Below are positions 40,449 through 47,992 of a DNA stretch of 53,913 bases, in pieces (positions within the stretch are counted from its first letter, which is position 1; the number at the start of each line of letters is the position of its first letter). Made by a program: the position numbers and the translations under genes. Source of the DNA: DATGMB01 sp035293845 (GTDB lineage: Bacteria > Acidobacteriota > Terriglobia > Bryobacterales > Bryobacteraceae); NCBI GenBank assembly GCA_035293845.1, contig DATGMB010000211.1, forward strand, positions 1 to 53,913. Reading direction: 5' to 3'. Below the pieces are notes generated by a model. It saw only the letters and a program-made list of their open reading frames with translations. It had not been told where the DNA came from and did not search any database.

Positions 40449-41905
40449 TGGGAGACGGCGAGGTCCAGATCGGCGGTCTGGTCCTGCCCCTCCGTGAGTT
40501 CGATCGTGCGGCTGCCCGCCGTGCCGCGGGCTTCGAAGGTGGCGAGCAGGCGGTACGATCCGGGCGCGAGGCCGTAGAATTCGTACTGGCCGGCGCTATC
40601 GGTGCGGATCATGCGCGGCTCGATGCCATCGGCTTCGAGATATACGGGAACGCCGGCGGCCGGTTTGCCGCGATCCTGCACGATGCCGTGGATTCGGGCG
40701 GGGTGCGGCGAGAGGATAAACTTGACCTCCGCGGAGGCGGTCAGCTCGAATTCGTTCCAGCCCTCGGCGCGGGCGCGGCCGTTGAAGCCGGCGGCGTACC
40801 AGGAGGGCGAGGGCGCCAGCGCCAGCTCGTAGCGGCCTGGCGGCAGCAGTTGCGGCGGGCGGAAAGTCTCGGACGGTCCGGCGCCGGAGAGATCCTTGCG
40901 GCGGATCAGGATTTGGACGGACGGCGCGTCGATCGCCTGCCCTTGCGGATCTTCGAGGCGCACCTGGAGCTGCGGAAGAGGCGCGAGGCGGAGCTGGTAG
41001 TAGGCGGCGTTGCGGTCCACGGAGATGGCCTGCCACGCAGCGAGATTCTGGCGCGGGCGGCCCGCCTGGGCGCGCGCGGAGAGCTCGTACGGTCCGGGCG
41101 GGACGGGCGGAAAGCGGAAATTGCCGTTGGCATCGGCGCTGACGGTCTGGCTGCCGAAATCGGCGAGCAGCGTGACGGCCGCCATGGGCCAGGCGTAGCC
41201 GGTTACGGTGACGAAGCGGCCCGGGAAGGGGCGAATATCGACGTTGCCGGTTTCGCGATCGAGCGCGACATCGGCCGGAATGGCTTCGGCGACGCGCGCG
41301 GTCTGGCGGGAGAAGGTCGGCAGGTAATCGCCGTCTTCGTATTGAAGGCCGGCGGTGCGCACGAGGTACGTGCCGGGTTCGAGTCCCCAGATGCGGTAGC
41401 GGCCGCGGTCGTCGGTGGTGGCGTGGGCGGCGGGTGTGGGCGGGTGGGAATCGCGGTAGGCGACCACCTCGCAGTCCGGCAGGCCGACATCGTTTTCATC
41501 GAGGACCGCGCCGGAGATCGCGCCGTAGCGGGGGAGGCGGATTTCGACGCTCGCTTCGCTGTTTTCGCCGACCTCGAGCGGGACGCCCGATCCCTTTCCC
41601 TGCTTCTGGCCGTACGGCACGGGGGCGAAGCCGCGGCGCGAGGCGAGCAGGAGGTACGCGCCCGGCGGGAGCCCGGCGAGCTCGAAGCGGCCATTGGAAT
41701 CGGAGCGGACGGAGCGCATTTCGGCCGTGGCGCCGGCGACCGGGTGCGCGACGATGAGGGCGCGGGCCAGCGGATGGCCGGTCGCGTCCTCGACGACGAC
41801 GCCCCGGATCGTGGCGGCGCGCAGGGCGCCGGCGCGCCAGGCAACGAGTGCGGTTACCAGCAGAATGGCGATGCGCATGAACCGGTTCTGGAAGGCATGA
41901 CGCAC
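40445..41905 (-). CDS. Carboxypeptidase-regulatory-like exported protein, tandem copy 1
   Basis: The 486-residue product begins at ATG 41905 or more likely at the ATG at 41878 (MRIAILLVTALVAWRAGALR), which places the signal peptide at the N-terminus. It shows the same three folds as its neighbour: IRGVVVEDATGHPLARALIV, ISGAVLDENDVGLPDCEVVA, and IHGIVQDRGKPAAGVPVYLE near the end. GRFELAGLPPGAYLLLASRR and GQYEFYGLAPGSYRLLATFE are the repeated strands. It overlaps the downstream gene by four bases. It is divergent from the membrane-protein gene at 41979 with a 73-base gap. Confidence 0.85.
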   Translation of the reverse strand: MRHAFQNRFMRIAILLVTALVAWRAGALRAATIRGVVVEDATGHPLARALIVAHPVAGATAEMRSVRSDSNGRFELAGLPPGAYLLLASRRGFAPVPYGQKQGKGSGVPLEVGENSEASVEIRLPRYGAISGAVLDENDVGLPDCEVVAYRDSHPPTPAAHATTDDRGRYRIWGLEPGTYLVRTAGLQYEDGDYLPTFSRQTARVAEAIPADVALDRETGNVDIRPFPGRFVTVTGYAWPMAAVTLLADFGSQTVSADANGNFRFPPVPPGPYELSARAQAGRPRQNLAAWQAISVDRNAAYYQLRLAPLPQLQVRLEDPQGQAIDAPSVQILIRRKDLSGAGPSETFRPPQLLPPGRYELALAPSPSWYAAGFNGRARAEGWNEFELTASAEVKFILSPHPARIHGIVQDRGKPAAGVPVYLEADGIEPRMIRTDSAGQYEFYGLAPGSYRLLATFEARGTAGSRTIELTEGQDQTADLDLAVSQ

Positions 41906-41978
41906 AAGGGGCCCGAAAAGTGTAACCGATTTCGCGCTCCGGCGGCCGCAGCGGCCCGCGGCGTGCCCCGGAAAGTGG

Positions 41979-42584
41979 GTGGCGCTCCTTCTGGTGCATC
42001 CGGGCCGTATCGCGCTGGCCGTCTTCGCCGGGCTGGTGCTGGCGACCGCCGCGCTGGCAGCGGCGGTGCGGTCGGCGGGACGGCGATCGGTTCGCGAGAT
42101 TTATCTGACGCATTTCGCGCAGCGGCATCGCGAGCGGCAATGGATCGCGCTCAGCGCTTTTTACTTCACGTTCGCGCTGGTGCGCGTGCTGACGCATGCG
42201 ATCCGGGCGGGGCGGGGGCCGTTCCACAATATCGAAGTGCATGGCAGGCACATTCACCATTTAGTGTGGGGGATTCTGCTGCTGCTGATCGTGGGGTACG
42301 GGTGGCTGCTGCAAATCGGGACGGACGTGAGCACGCGCTCGCCGTGGCCGGGGCGCCTGATGGCGCTGTTTTACGGCGTGGGGGCGGCGCTGACGCTCGA
42401 TGAGTTCGCGCTGTGGTTGAACCTGAGCGACGTCTATTGGGAGCGGCAGGGGCGGGCGAGTATCGATGCAGTGATTCTGTTCGGGGCGCTGCTGGGGCTG
42501 GGGCTGGTGGGCGGGCGGTTCGTCCACGCGCTGGCGCGCGAAGTGTTGACCGCCGGACGGAAACGGAGCAGAGTGAAGACATGA
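41979..42584 (+). CDS. Integral membrane protein, unknown
   Basis: The 201-residue product has about five hydrophobic helices (IALAVFAGLVLATAALAAAV, LSAFYFTFALVRVLTHAI, LVWGILLLLIVGYGWLLQI, LMALFYGVGAALTLDEFALW, AVILFGALLGLGLVGGRFV). It also has a conserved-looking histidine cluster VHGRHIHHLVWGI between helices two and three. I know similar uncharacterised proteins from Acidobacteriota and Actinobacteria but no function. It starts with GTG at 41979. Its stop overlaps the next gene's ATG by four bases, so the two membrane proteins are co-translated. Confidence 0.7.
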   Translation: MALLLVHPGRIALAVFAGLVLATAALAAAVRSAGRRSVREIYLTHFAQRHRERQWIALSAFYFTFALVRVLTHAIRAGRGPFHNIEVHGRHIHHLVWGILLLLIVGYGWLLQIGTDVSTRSPWPGRLMALFYGVGAALTLDEFALWLNLSDVYWERQGRASIDAVILFGALLGLGLVGGRFVHALAREVLTAGRKRSRVKT

Positions 42585-43567
42585 CCGGCGCCCTGCTCAT
42601 CATCCTGCTCACTTGCGCCTTTTTGGGGGCGATCCTGCTGCTGCTGCCGCGCCTTTCGCCACGGCGGTACTTCTTTGCGATCACGGTCCCGCCGGAGTTC
42701 CGTGAGTCGGACGCCGCGCGGGCCGCGGTGCGGCGGTACCGCGTGCGGGTCGGCGCTGCGACGGCGGCGGCGCTGGCGGCGGCGTGGTTTGCGATGGCCG
42801 CGGGAAACGCCGTGAGCGCAGCGTTCGCGCCGATGATTCCCGTGGTGGCGGGGCTCGCGGCATTTCTGCTGGAGCGCGCGAAGGTGCGGCGGATCGCGCC
42901 GCGGCCGGCGGTGGTGCCGGTCGAAGCACAGCCGGCGCCGGGCGGAGAGGGCCTGCCGCGCTGGACGATCCTGGGGGCGGGGCCCTTTCTGCTGCCGGTG
43001 GCAACCGCGCTCTATCTGCGCGCTCACTGGGACGAGATTCCGGACAGCTTTCCGGTGCACTGGGGCGCGAATGGCGAGCCGAACGGCTGGGCGGCGAAAA
43101 CATTTCGCGGCGTTTACGGCGCGCCGCTGTTTGGCGCGGGGCTGCTGGTGCTGATCGCGATTCTCGGGCTCGCGATGTATTACGGTTCGCGGCACGGGCC
43201 GGTGCGCCGGCCGATGCTGGCGATGCTGATCGGGGTGATGTACCTCATCGGGCTGGCGTTCAGTTCGGTGGGGCTGATGCCGCTGGTGCACATCCCGGCG
43301 GCGGTGCTGCTGATTCCGTTCGCGGCGTTCCTGGTGTTCCTGCTGGCGTGGTCGCGGCGGGCCGGCGGGGATGCGACGGGCGAGGCGACGCCGGATGAGT
43401 GCTGGATCCTGGGGGGAATTTACTATAACCGGAACGATCCGGCGTTGTTTGTGCAGAAGAGGTTCGGCGTAGGGTATACGGTCAACTTCGGGAACCGGAG
43501 GAGCTGGGTGCTGCTGGGCGTGTTGGCCGGGGGGATTGCGGCGCTGGTGGTGGGGCTGTTGTGGTAA
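42581..43567 (+). CDS. DUF1648/DUF5808-type membrane protein
   Basis: The start is the ATG at 42581, which overlaps the previous stop as ATGA; the longer frame from 42413 lies inside that gene. The 328-residue protein has several helices. It has the DUF1648 signature DEIPDSFPVHWGANGEPNGW near residue 160 and a C-terminal block ECWILGGIYYNRNDPALFVQ, KRFGVGYTVNFGNRRSW typical of DUF5808. These domains occur together in membrane proteins linked to SdpI-like immunity and regulation, but no SdpC-like toxin is here. The role is unknown. Confidence 0.8.
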   Translation: MTGALLIILLTCAFLGAILLLLPRLSPRRYFFAITVPPEFRESDAARAAVRRYRVRVGAATAAALAAAWFAMAAGNAVSAAFAPMIPVVAGLAAFLLERAKVRRIAPRPAVVPVEAQPAPGGEGLPRWTILGAGPFLLPVATALYLRAHWDEIPDSFPVHWGANGEPNGWAAKTFRGVYGAPLFGAGLLVLIAILGLAMYYGSRHGPVRRPMLAMLIGVMYLIGLAFSSVGLMPLVHIPAAVLLIPFAAFLVFLLAWSRRAGGDATGEATPDECWILGGIYYNRNDPALFVQKRFGVGYTVNFGNRRSWVLLGVLAGGIAALVVGLLW

Positions 43568-43576
43568 GGGCGGCGC

Positions 43577-43987
43577 TTACAGGTGGTAGAGCATCAGGTA
43601 GACGATGACGCCGGTGACGCTGACGTAGAGCCAGATGGGCAGGGTCCAGCGCGCGAGGCGGCGGTGCTTGTCGTAGCGCGCCGACAGGCCGCGGCGGAGC
43701 GTGATGATCGCGAGCACGGGGACCGCGGCTGCCAGGATGGTGTGAGTGCCGAGGATGCTGAGGTACACGGTGCGGATCGGGCCGGTGTGCGGGAAGTGCT
43801 TCGAGCCTACCTGCGCGTGATAGACGAGATAGCAGACCAGAAAGAGGCACGAGGTCACGAACGCGGAGATCATGACGCGGCGGTGCTGCTGGATGCGCTT
43901 GTGGCGGATCAGCCAGTAGCCCCACACCAGCAGCACGGCGGCGGTGGCGTTGAGGAAGGCATTGATGGAGGGCAGCCAGGCGGTCAT
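43577..43987 (-). CDS. DUF420 membrane protein (CtaM-like oxidase assembly)
   Basis: The 136-residue protein has four helices and conserved histidines and aromatics of the DUF420 family: INAFLNATAAVLLVWGYWLI, RHKRIQQHRRVMISAFVTSC, VYHAQVGSKHFPHTGPIRTV, THTILAAAVPVLAII. The family includes CtaM, needed for maturation of haem-copper oxidase in Firmicutes. Its gene overlaps the SCO1/SenC gene by four bases (ATGA) and lies at the end of the haem O synthase operon, which supports an oxidase-assembly role. The oxidase subunits themselves are outside the window. Confidence 0.88.
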   Translation of the reverse strand: MTAWLPSINAFLNATAAVLLVWGYWLIRHKRIQQHRRVMISAFVTSCLFLVCYLVYHAQVGSKHFPHTGPIRTVYLSILGTHTILAAAVPVLAIITLRRGLSARYDKHRRLARWTLPIWLYVSVTGVIVYLMLYHL

Positions 43988-44541
43988 GACTTCTCCCGCT
44001 CGAGCTGCCGGATATCGTGCATCAGCTTCGGCATAAAGTCGTCTTCGCTGGTGAGGTAATAGCCGCGGATGCGGCGCAGCTTATCGACCAGGACGAATCG
44101 CGTGCTGTGCCCCAGGCTGCCGTCCACGCCGTTCAGCTTGAAGGCGTGCAAGCCGAGATCGTTCAGCTTCGCCGGATCGCCTGTCAGGAAAGTCCAGCGC
44201 GCGGGGTCGGGCTTGAAGTGTTTCGAATAGTCTTCCAGCACAGCCGGGGTATCGTGCTGGGGATCGACCGTGAACGAGACGAGGCGAACGCCGGGCATTT
44301 CGGCCGCGGTCTGGGTCTGCAGCAGGTGCATCTTCGAGCTCATCATGGGGCAGGGGCCGGTGCAGGTGGTGTAGAAGAAATCGGCGATCCAGATATGGCC
44401 ATCGAGCGCGCGGCTATCGAACGGCTGGCCGCTTTGCGAGACGAGCTGGAATTCGGGGATGCTGCCGAGGATGGGGAGAGGCTGCGGCTGGATGCAGGCG
44501 GCGAGCAACAGGAGCGGCAGCAGCGCGGCGGCGTGTTTCAT
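43984..44541 (-). CDS. SCO1/SenC copper chaperone lipoprotein
   Basis: SCO proteins deliver copper to the CuA site of cytochrome oxidase. The 185-residue product starts at ATG 44541 with a lipoprotein signal (ALLPLLLLAAC, lipobox LAAC), so it is probably anchored to a membrane. It carries the copper ligands: CTGPC in FFYTTCTGPCPMMSSKM and the histidine in LGHSTRFVLVDK. The thioredoxin fold is otherwise normal (RLVSFTVDPQHDTPAVLEDY). A longer open frame continues far upstream but lies in the permease gene. It overlaps both neighbours (permease 44538, DUF420 43987) by four bases. Confidence 0.93.
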   Translation of the reverse strand: MKHAAALLPLLLLAACIQPQPLPILGSIPEFQLVSQSGQPFDSRALDGHIWIADFFYTTCTGPCPMMSSKMHLLQTQTAAEMPGVRLVSFTVDPQHDTPAVLEDYSKHFKPDPARWTFLTGDPAKLNDLGLHAFKLNGVDGSLGHSTRFVLVDKLRRIRGYYLTSEDDFMPKLMHDIRQLEREKS

Positions 44542-45278
44542 GCCGCGCTCCGCGTGGCCTTCTGCGCCGCCATCGCGCCGCATGCGGCCAGCAGCAGGAG
44601 GCCGAAGGCTGCCGTGACGATCAGGCTTTCGAACGCGCCGGGCGAGGCATTGGGGAGCCGCAGCACGTGGTTCAGCAGGGCGATGGAGTAGGTGAGGGGA
44701 TTGACCCACATGATGGCGCGGATCCAGCCGCTGGCCGTCGCCATGGGGAACAGGGCGCCGGAGACCAGCCACATGGGCAGCAGCAGCAGGTTCATGATGG
44801 CGTGAAAGCCGGAGGTGGATTCCATTTTCCAGGCGATCACGAAGCCGAGGCCGGTCAGGGTGAACGAGATGAGAAAGATTGCCGCGGCGACAGGGAGGAG
44901 CTCGAGCGGGGCGACGCGCACTCCGGCGAGCGGCGCGAAGGCGAGGAAGATCAGGCCCTGAATCCAGGCCAGCGTGGCGGCGCCGAGAATCTTGCCGAGC
45001 ACGAGGCTGCTGCGCGGGGCGGGGGAGACCAGCATGGAAAGCAGAAAGCCTTCGCGGCGGTCCTCGATGATGGTGATGGTGGAGAAGATCGCGGAGAACA
45101 TCACGGTGAGGACCAGCGAGCCGGCGTAGAAGCGCGCGAGGTCGCTCGAGCCGTAGCCGATCAGGAGCCAGAAGATCAGCGGCGAGGCGACCACGCCCAT
45201 GATGCGGCTCTTCTGCCGCCAGAAGCGGATCAGCTCGCGCTGCCAGAGCGTGAAAGCGGGTAACCAAAAGCTATTCAA
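44538..45278 (-). CDS. ABC-2 type transporter permease
   Basis: The 246-residue protein has six predicted helices and the ABC-2 pattern: FTLWQRELIRFWRQKSRIMG at the N-terminus, SMLVSPAPRSSLVLGKILGA, then GFHAIMNLLLLPMWLVSGAL and MWVNPLTYSIALLNHVLRLP. The start is TTG at 45278, inside the last codons of the ATPase gene, so the two overlap by eight bases. A longer frame runs through the ATPase gene and is not used. With its ATPase it forms an exporter of the DrrAB/CcmAB kind. The position between haem O synthase and SCO points to haem, copper or another cofactor, but that is inference. Confidence 0.88.
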   Translation of the reverse strand: MNSFWLPAFTLWQRELIRFWRQKSRIMGVVASPLIFWLLIGYGSSDLARFYAGSLVLTVMFSAIFSTITIIEDRREGFLLSMLVSPAPRSSLVLGKILGAATLAWIQGLIFLAFAPLAGVRVAPLELLPVAAAIFLISFTLTGLGFVIAWKMESTSGFHAIMNLLLLPMWLVSGALFPMATASGWIRAIMWVNPLTYSIALLNHVLRLPNASPGAFESLIVTAAFGLLLLAACGAMAAQKATRSAA

Positions 45279-46176
45279 TGCCGGCTCCTGTTTCGTGCAC
45301 GAACACGTCTTCGAGAGTGGGTTTGTGCAGGCCCACGGAGCGGATGGCGCCGGGGAAGGCTTCCACCACTTCGGCGATGAAGCGATGGCCGTTTTCGATT
45401 TCGACGCGCACCCGGCCGTCGCGGGCCGCGGCGGGGACGGCGAAGCGCTCGCCGATGCGCGCGGCGAGCGCGGGGTCCTCGGTTTCGAGCTCGACGACAT
45501 CGCCGCCAATGCGCGAGCGGAGATCGGCAGGACTGCCGGCGGCGACGATGCGGCCCTGGTGGAGGAGCACGAGGCGGTCGCACCGGTCGGCTTCCTCGAG
45601 GATGTGGGTGGTGAGCAGGATGGTGACGCCGTCGCGTTCGCGGAGCAGCTCGATGTGGCGGGAGAGGTCGCGGCGGGCGGCGGGGTCGAGGCCGGTGGAG
45701 GCTTCGTCCATGAGGAGAATCTGAGGGCGGTGGAGCAGCGCCTTGGCGATTTCGACGCGGCGGCGGAGGCCGCCGGAGAGGGTCTCGACGACGTCGCGGC
45801 GGCGGTCCTTCAGGCCGAGCCGCTCGGCGGCGAACTCGATGCGCTCGCGGAGCGCTGCGCCGCTCAGGCCGTGCAGATGGCCCTGGGCACGGAGGTTCTC
45901 CTCGACGGTGAGGGCTTTATCGAGGCTCTGGCTCTGGAAAACCACGCCGACGTGGCGGCGGACGGAGGCGGCGTCGCGGACCACATCGTAACCGGCCAGC
46001 ATGGCGCAGCCGGCGGTGGGGACCATCATGGTGGAGAGGATGCGGAAGAGCGTGGATTTGCCGCCGCCGTTGGGGCCGAGAAGACCGAAGATCTCGCCTT
46101 TGCGCACTTCGAACGCGACATCCGCGAGCGCGGTGCGATCCCCGTACCGGTGAGTTAAATTTTCGACTTGAATCAC
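45271..46176 (-). CDS. ABC-2 transporter ATP-binding protein
   Basis: The 301-residue protein has Walker A GPNGGGKST (residues about 34-42), the signature LSGGLRRRVEIAKALLHRPQ, Walker B LLMDEASTGLDP and the switch histidine TTHILEEADRCD. It is DrrA/CcmA-like in length, with a C-terminal extension of about 80 residues typical of ABC-2 drug or polysaccharide exporters. It overlaps haem O synthase upstream (ATGA, 46173-46176) and the permease downstream, so all are translationally coupled. Confidence 0.95.
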   Translation of the reverse strand: MIQVENLTHRYGDRTALADVAFEVRKGEIFGLLGPNGGGKSTLFRILSTMMVPTAGCAMLAGYDVVRDAASVRRHVGVVFQSQSLDKALTVEENLRAQGHLHGLSGAALRERIEFAAERLGLKDRRRDVVETLSGGLRRRVEIAKALLHRPQILLMDEASTGLDPAARRDLSRHIELLRERDGVTILLTTHILEEADRCDRLVLLHQGRIVAAGSPADLRSRIGGDVVELETEDPALAARIGERFAVPAAARDGRVRVEIENGHRFIAEVVEAFPGAIRSVGLHKPTLEDVFVHETGAGIE

Positions 46177-47051
46177 AACCCGGGTCTATCTACCAGCATA
46201 AGGCCGTAGATCAGAGGAAGGTAAAGCACGGACGCGAGCAGCACGCCGCGGGCGCGATCCATGGTGCGGTCGAGGGCTACGCGGACGCCGGAATACAGGA
46301 ACCAGAGGCCGAGGATGAGGGCGCCGGCGAGGTAGAGGCGGCCGGACATGCCGAGGAGCGCGGGCGCGAGACTCACGGGCACGAGCGCGAGGCCGTAGAG
46401 GACGATCTGACGGGCGGTGGAGCGGCAATCCGGCTCGACCACGGGCAGCATGCGGATGCCGGCGCGCGCGTAATCTTCCTTGTACATCCAGGCGATCGAG
46501 TAGAAATGCGGGAACTGCCAGAGGAACAGGATCGCGAAGAGCACCCAGGACTGCGGCGTGATGGTGCCCGCGGCGGCTGCGAAGCCGATCATCGGGGGCA
46601 TGGCGCCGGGAATCGCGCCGACGGTGGTGGACCACCAGGTCCGCTGCTTGAGCGGCGTGTAAAGGAACAGATAGCTGGCGAGGGTGAAGGCGCCGATGAG
46701 GGCGGAAAGGAGGTTCGCGCCGAGCCAGAGCTCGAGGAATCCCGCGACGGAAAGGGCGATGCCGAAGGCCAGGGCGCGGCCGGCGGACATCTTGCCCATA
46801 GGCAGGGGACGCCGGGCGGTGCGGCGCATCTTGCGATCGGCCTCACGCTCGTACCACTGGTTGAGGGCGGCGGTGCCGGAGGCGATCAGGCCCGTGCCGA
46901 GGATGGTATGGAATAGCGAGAAAAACGAGATTTTTGCGAGGAATTGCTGCCAGTTGGCGGCGCCGGGAAGTCCGAAGAAATATCCAATCCCGGTGCTCAT
47001 CAGGATCAGCCAGGTGATCCGTGGCTTTGTCAGTTCAATGTAATCGCGCAT
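46173..47051 (-). CDS. ctaB: Protoheme IX farnesyltransferase (haem O synthase)
   Basis: The membrane enzyme adds a farnesyl group to haem B to make haem O for haem-copper oxidases. The 292-residue protein has the UbiA-family Asp-rich motifs: NQWYEREADRKMRRTARRPL near residue 65 (NxxxDxxxD type) and a second region around YKEDYARAGIRMLPV. Seven to nine hydrophobic helices are visible (TWLILMSTGIGYFFGL, FALVPVSLAPALLGM and others). It is the first gene of the operon with the ABC exporter, SCO and DUF420. A GGGGATT-type repeat lies immediately upstream, between it and the lipoprotein gene. Confidence 0.94.
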   Translation of the reverse strand: MRDYIELTKPRITWLILMSTGIGYFFGLPGAANWQQFLAKISFFSLFHTILGTGLIASGTAALNQWYEREADRKMRRTARRPLPMGKMSAGRALAFGIALSVAGFLELWLGANLLSALIGAFTLASYLFLYTPLKQRTWWSTTVGAIPGAMPPMIGFAAAAGTITPQSWVLFAILFLWQFPHFYSIAWMYKEDYARAGIRMLPVVEPDCRSTARQIVLYGLALVPVSLAPALLGMSGRLYLAGALILGLWFLYSGVRVALDRTMDRARGVLLASVLYLPLIYGLMLVDRPGL

Positions 47052-47054
47052 GAT

Positions 47055-47150
47055 TGGGGGGCGGGGATTGGGGGTTGGGGATTGGGGACGGTCTCCCGTC
47101 CCGCTAGGTTCTCCCGATCCCTAATCCCCCATCCCTAATCCCTCATCCCT
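47055..47150. repeat. Bipartite inverted GGGGATT-type intergenic element
   Basis: The left arm (47055-47090) reads GGGGATTGGGGGTTGGGGAT onward. The right arm (47111-47150) reads CCCGATCCCTAATCCCCCAT onward, its approximate complement. About 20 bases separate the arms. The layout is the same as at 15009-15123. It lies between the lipoprotein gene and haem O synthase and could act as a terminator-like or mRNA-stabilising hairpin. Confidence 0.6.
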
Positions 47151-47937
47151 TGATCGTAAAATCCTGCGTCTTGGTTTCTTTCGCGCCGACCGTGACCTGC
47201 TGGTCCTGGGTTCCGTACTTTTCGTGCCAGACTTCGACCGTGTAGGTGCCGGGGGGCAGTCCTTTTATTGTATACGTTCCGTCGTCGCCGGTCACGGCGA
47301 AGAAGGGATGGGGCACGACGCCGATGTAGGCGCGCATCCAGGGATGGATGTTGCACTTCACCGGGATCATGACTTCCTGGCGGGCGAACGTCTTCTGTTT
47401 ATCCGGCGTGCCGGGCGCTTGTGTCTCGTTCCACTCCGGATTGTCCTTGGGCATGGGGTGGATGTTGTGGTTGGTCTGGTCGCTGGTCTTGATGTCGAGG
47501 CTCTGGCCCGCCATCACGCCGACCACGTGGGGTGAATACATGCAGCCGGTCTGATCGAGCAGGACGGAATTGGTGGGGACCGCCCATTGCTTATCGGCCG
47601 GCAGACCCGACTTGACCCATACGAACGCGTTTTTCAGGGTGCCGTTGGGATTGACGACGACTTCCTCGGACTTGACGGGCTTGCCCTGATGGGCGTGCTC
47701 GCAATAGGCCGTTGCCGACATGTCGAGCGTCTTCATGACGGGCGGAGTGCCGTCGAAGGCGACCTTGCCCGTGATGGTGCCGCCATTGGCTTCGTCCGGC
47801 GTGGCGCCGGCTGTTCCCGCGCCGGCCGCCGGCGCCGCGCTTTCCGCTGTCTTGGGAGCCTCGCTGCTGCTGCTGCCGCCGCAACCGGCGAGCGCCAGCA
47901 CGGACGCGAGTCCCGCTGCGATCCAGTAGTTCTTCAT
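47143..47937 (-). CDS. Cupredoxin-like lipoprotein of the cytochrome bc cluster
   Basis: The 264-residue product has a lipoprotein signal (LASVLALAGC) and a Ser/Ala-rich linker. A copper-type beta-sandwich region follows (ITGKVAFDGTPPVMKTLDMS; TNHNIHPMPKDNPEWNET; VMIPVKCNIHPWMRAYIGVV). It ends in a regulatory-like fold (GTYTIKGLPPGTYTVEVWHE). The CNIHPWM segment with upstream histidines matches a cupredoxin copper site, so it may carry electrons. Its place directly after the octahaem cytochrome c gene suggests an electron acceptor or a periplasmic subunit of the complex. The fold call is from motifs only. Confidence 0.78.
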   Translation of the reverse strand: MKNYWIAAGLASVLALAGCGGSSSSEAPKTAESAAPAAGAGTAGATPDEANGGTITGKVAFDGTPPVMKTLDMSATAYCEHAHQGKPVKSEEVVVNPNGTLKNAFVWVKSGLPADKQWAVPTNSVLLDQTGCMYSPHVVGVMAGQSLDIKTSDQTNHNIHPMPKDNPEWNETQAPGTPDKQKTFARQEVMIPVKCNIHPWMRAYIGVVPHPFFAVTGDDGTYTIKGLPPGTYTVEVWHEKYGTQDQQVTVGAKETKTQDFTIKG

Positions 47938-47992
47938 CGGTTTGAATGCCTCCTTATTTCTGTTAGGGCTCGCAGGCCATGGGCCTGCGCTA

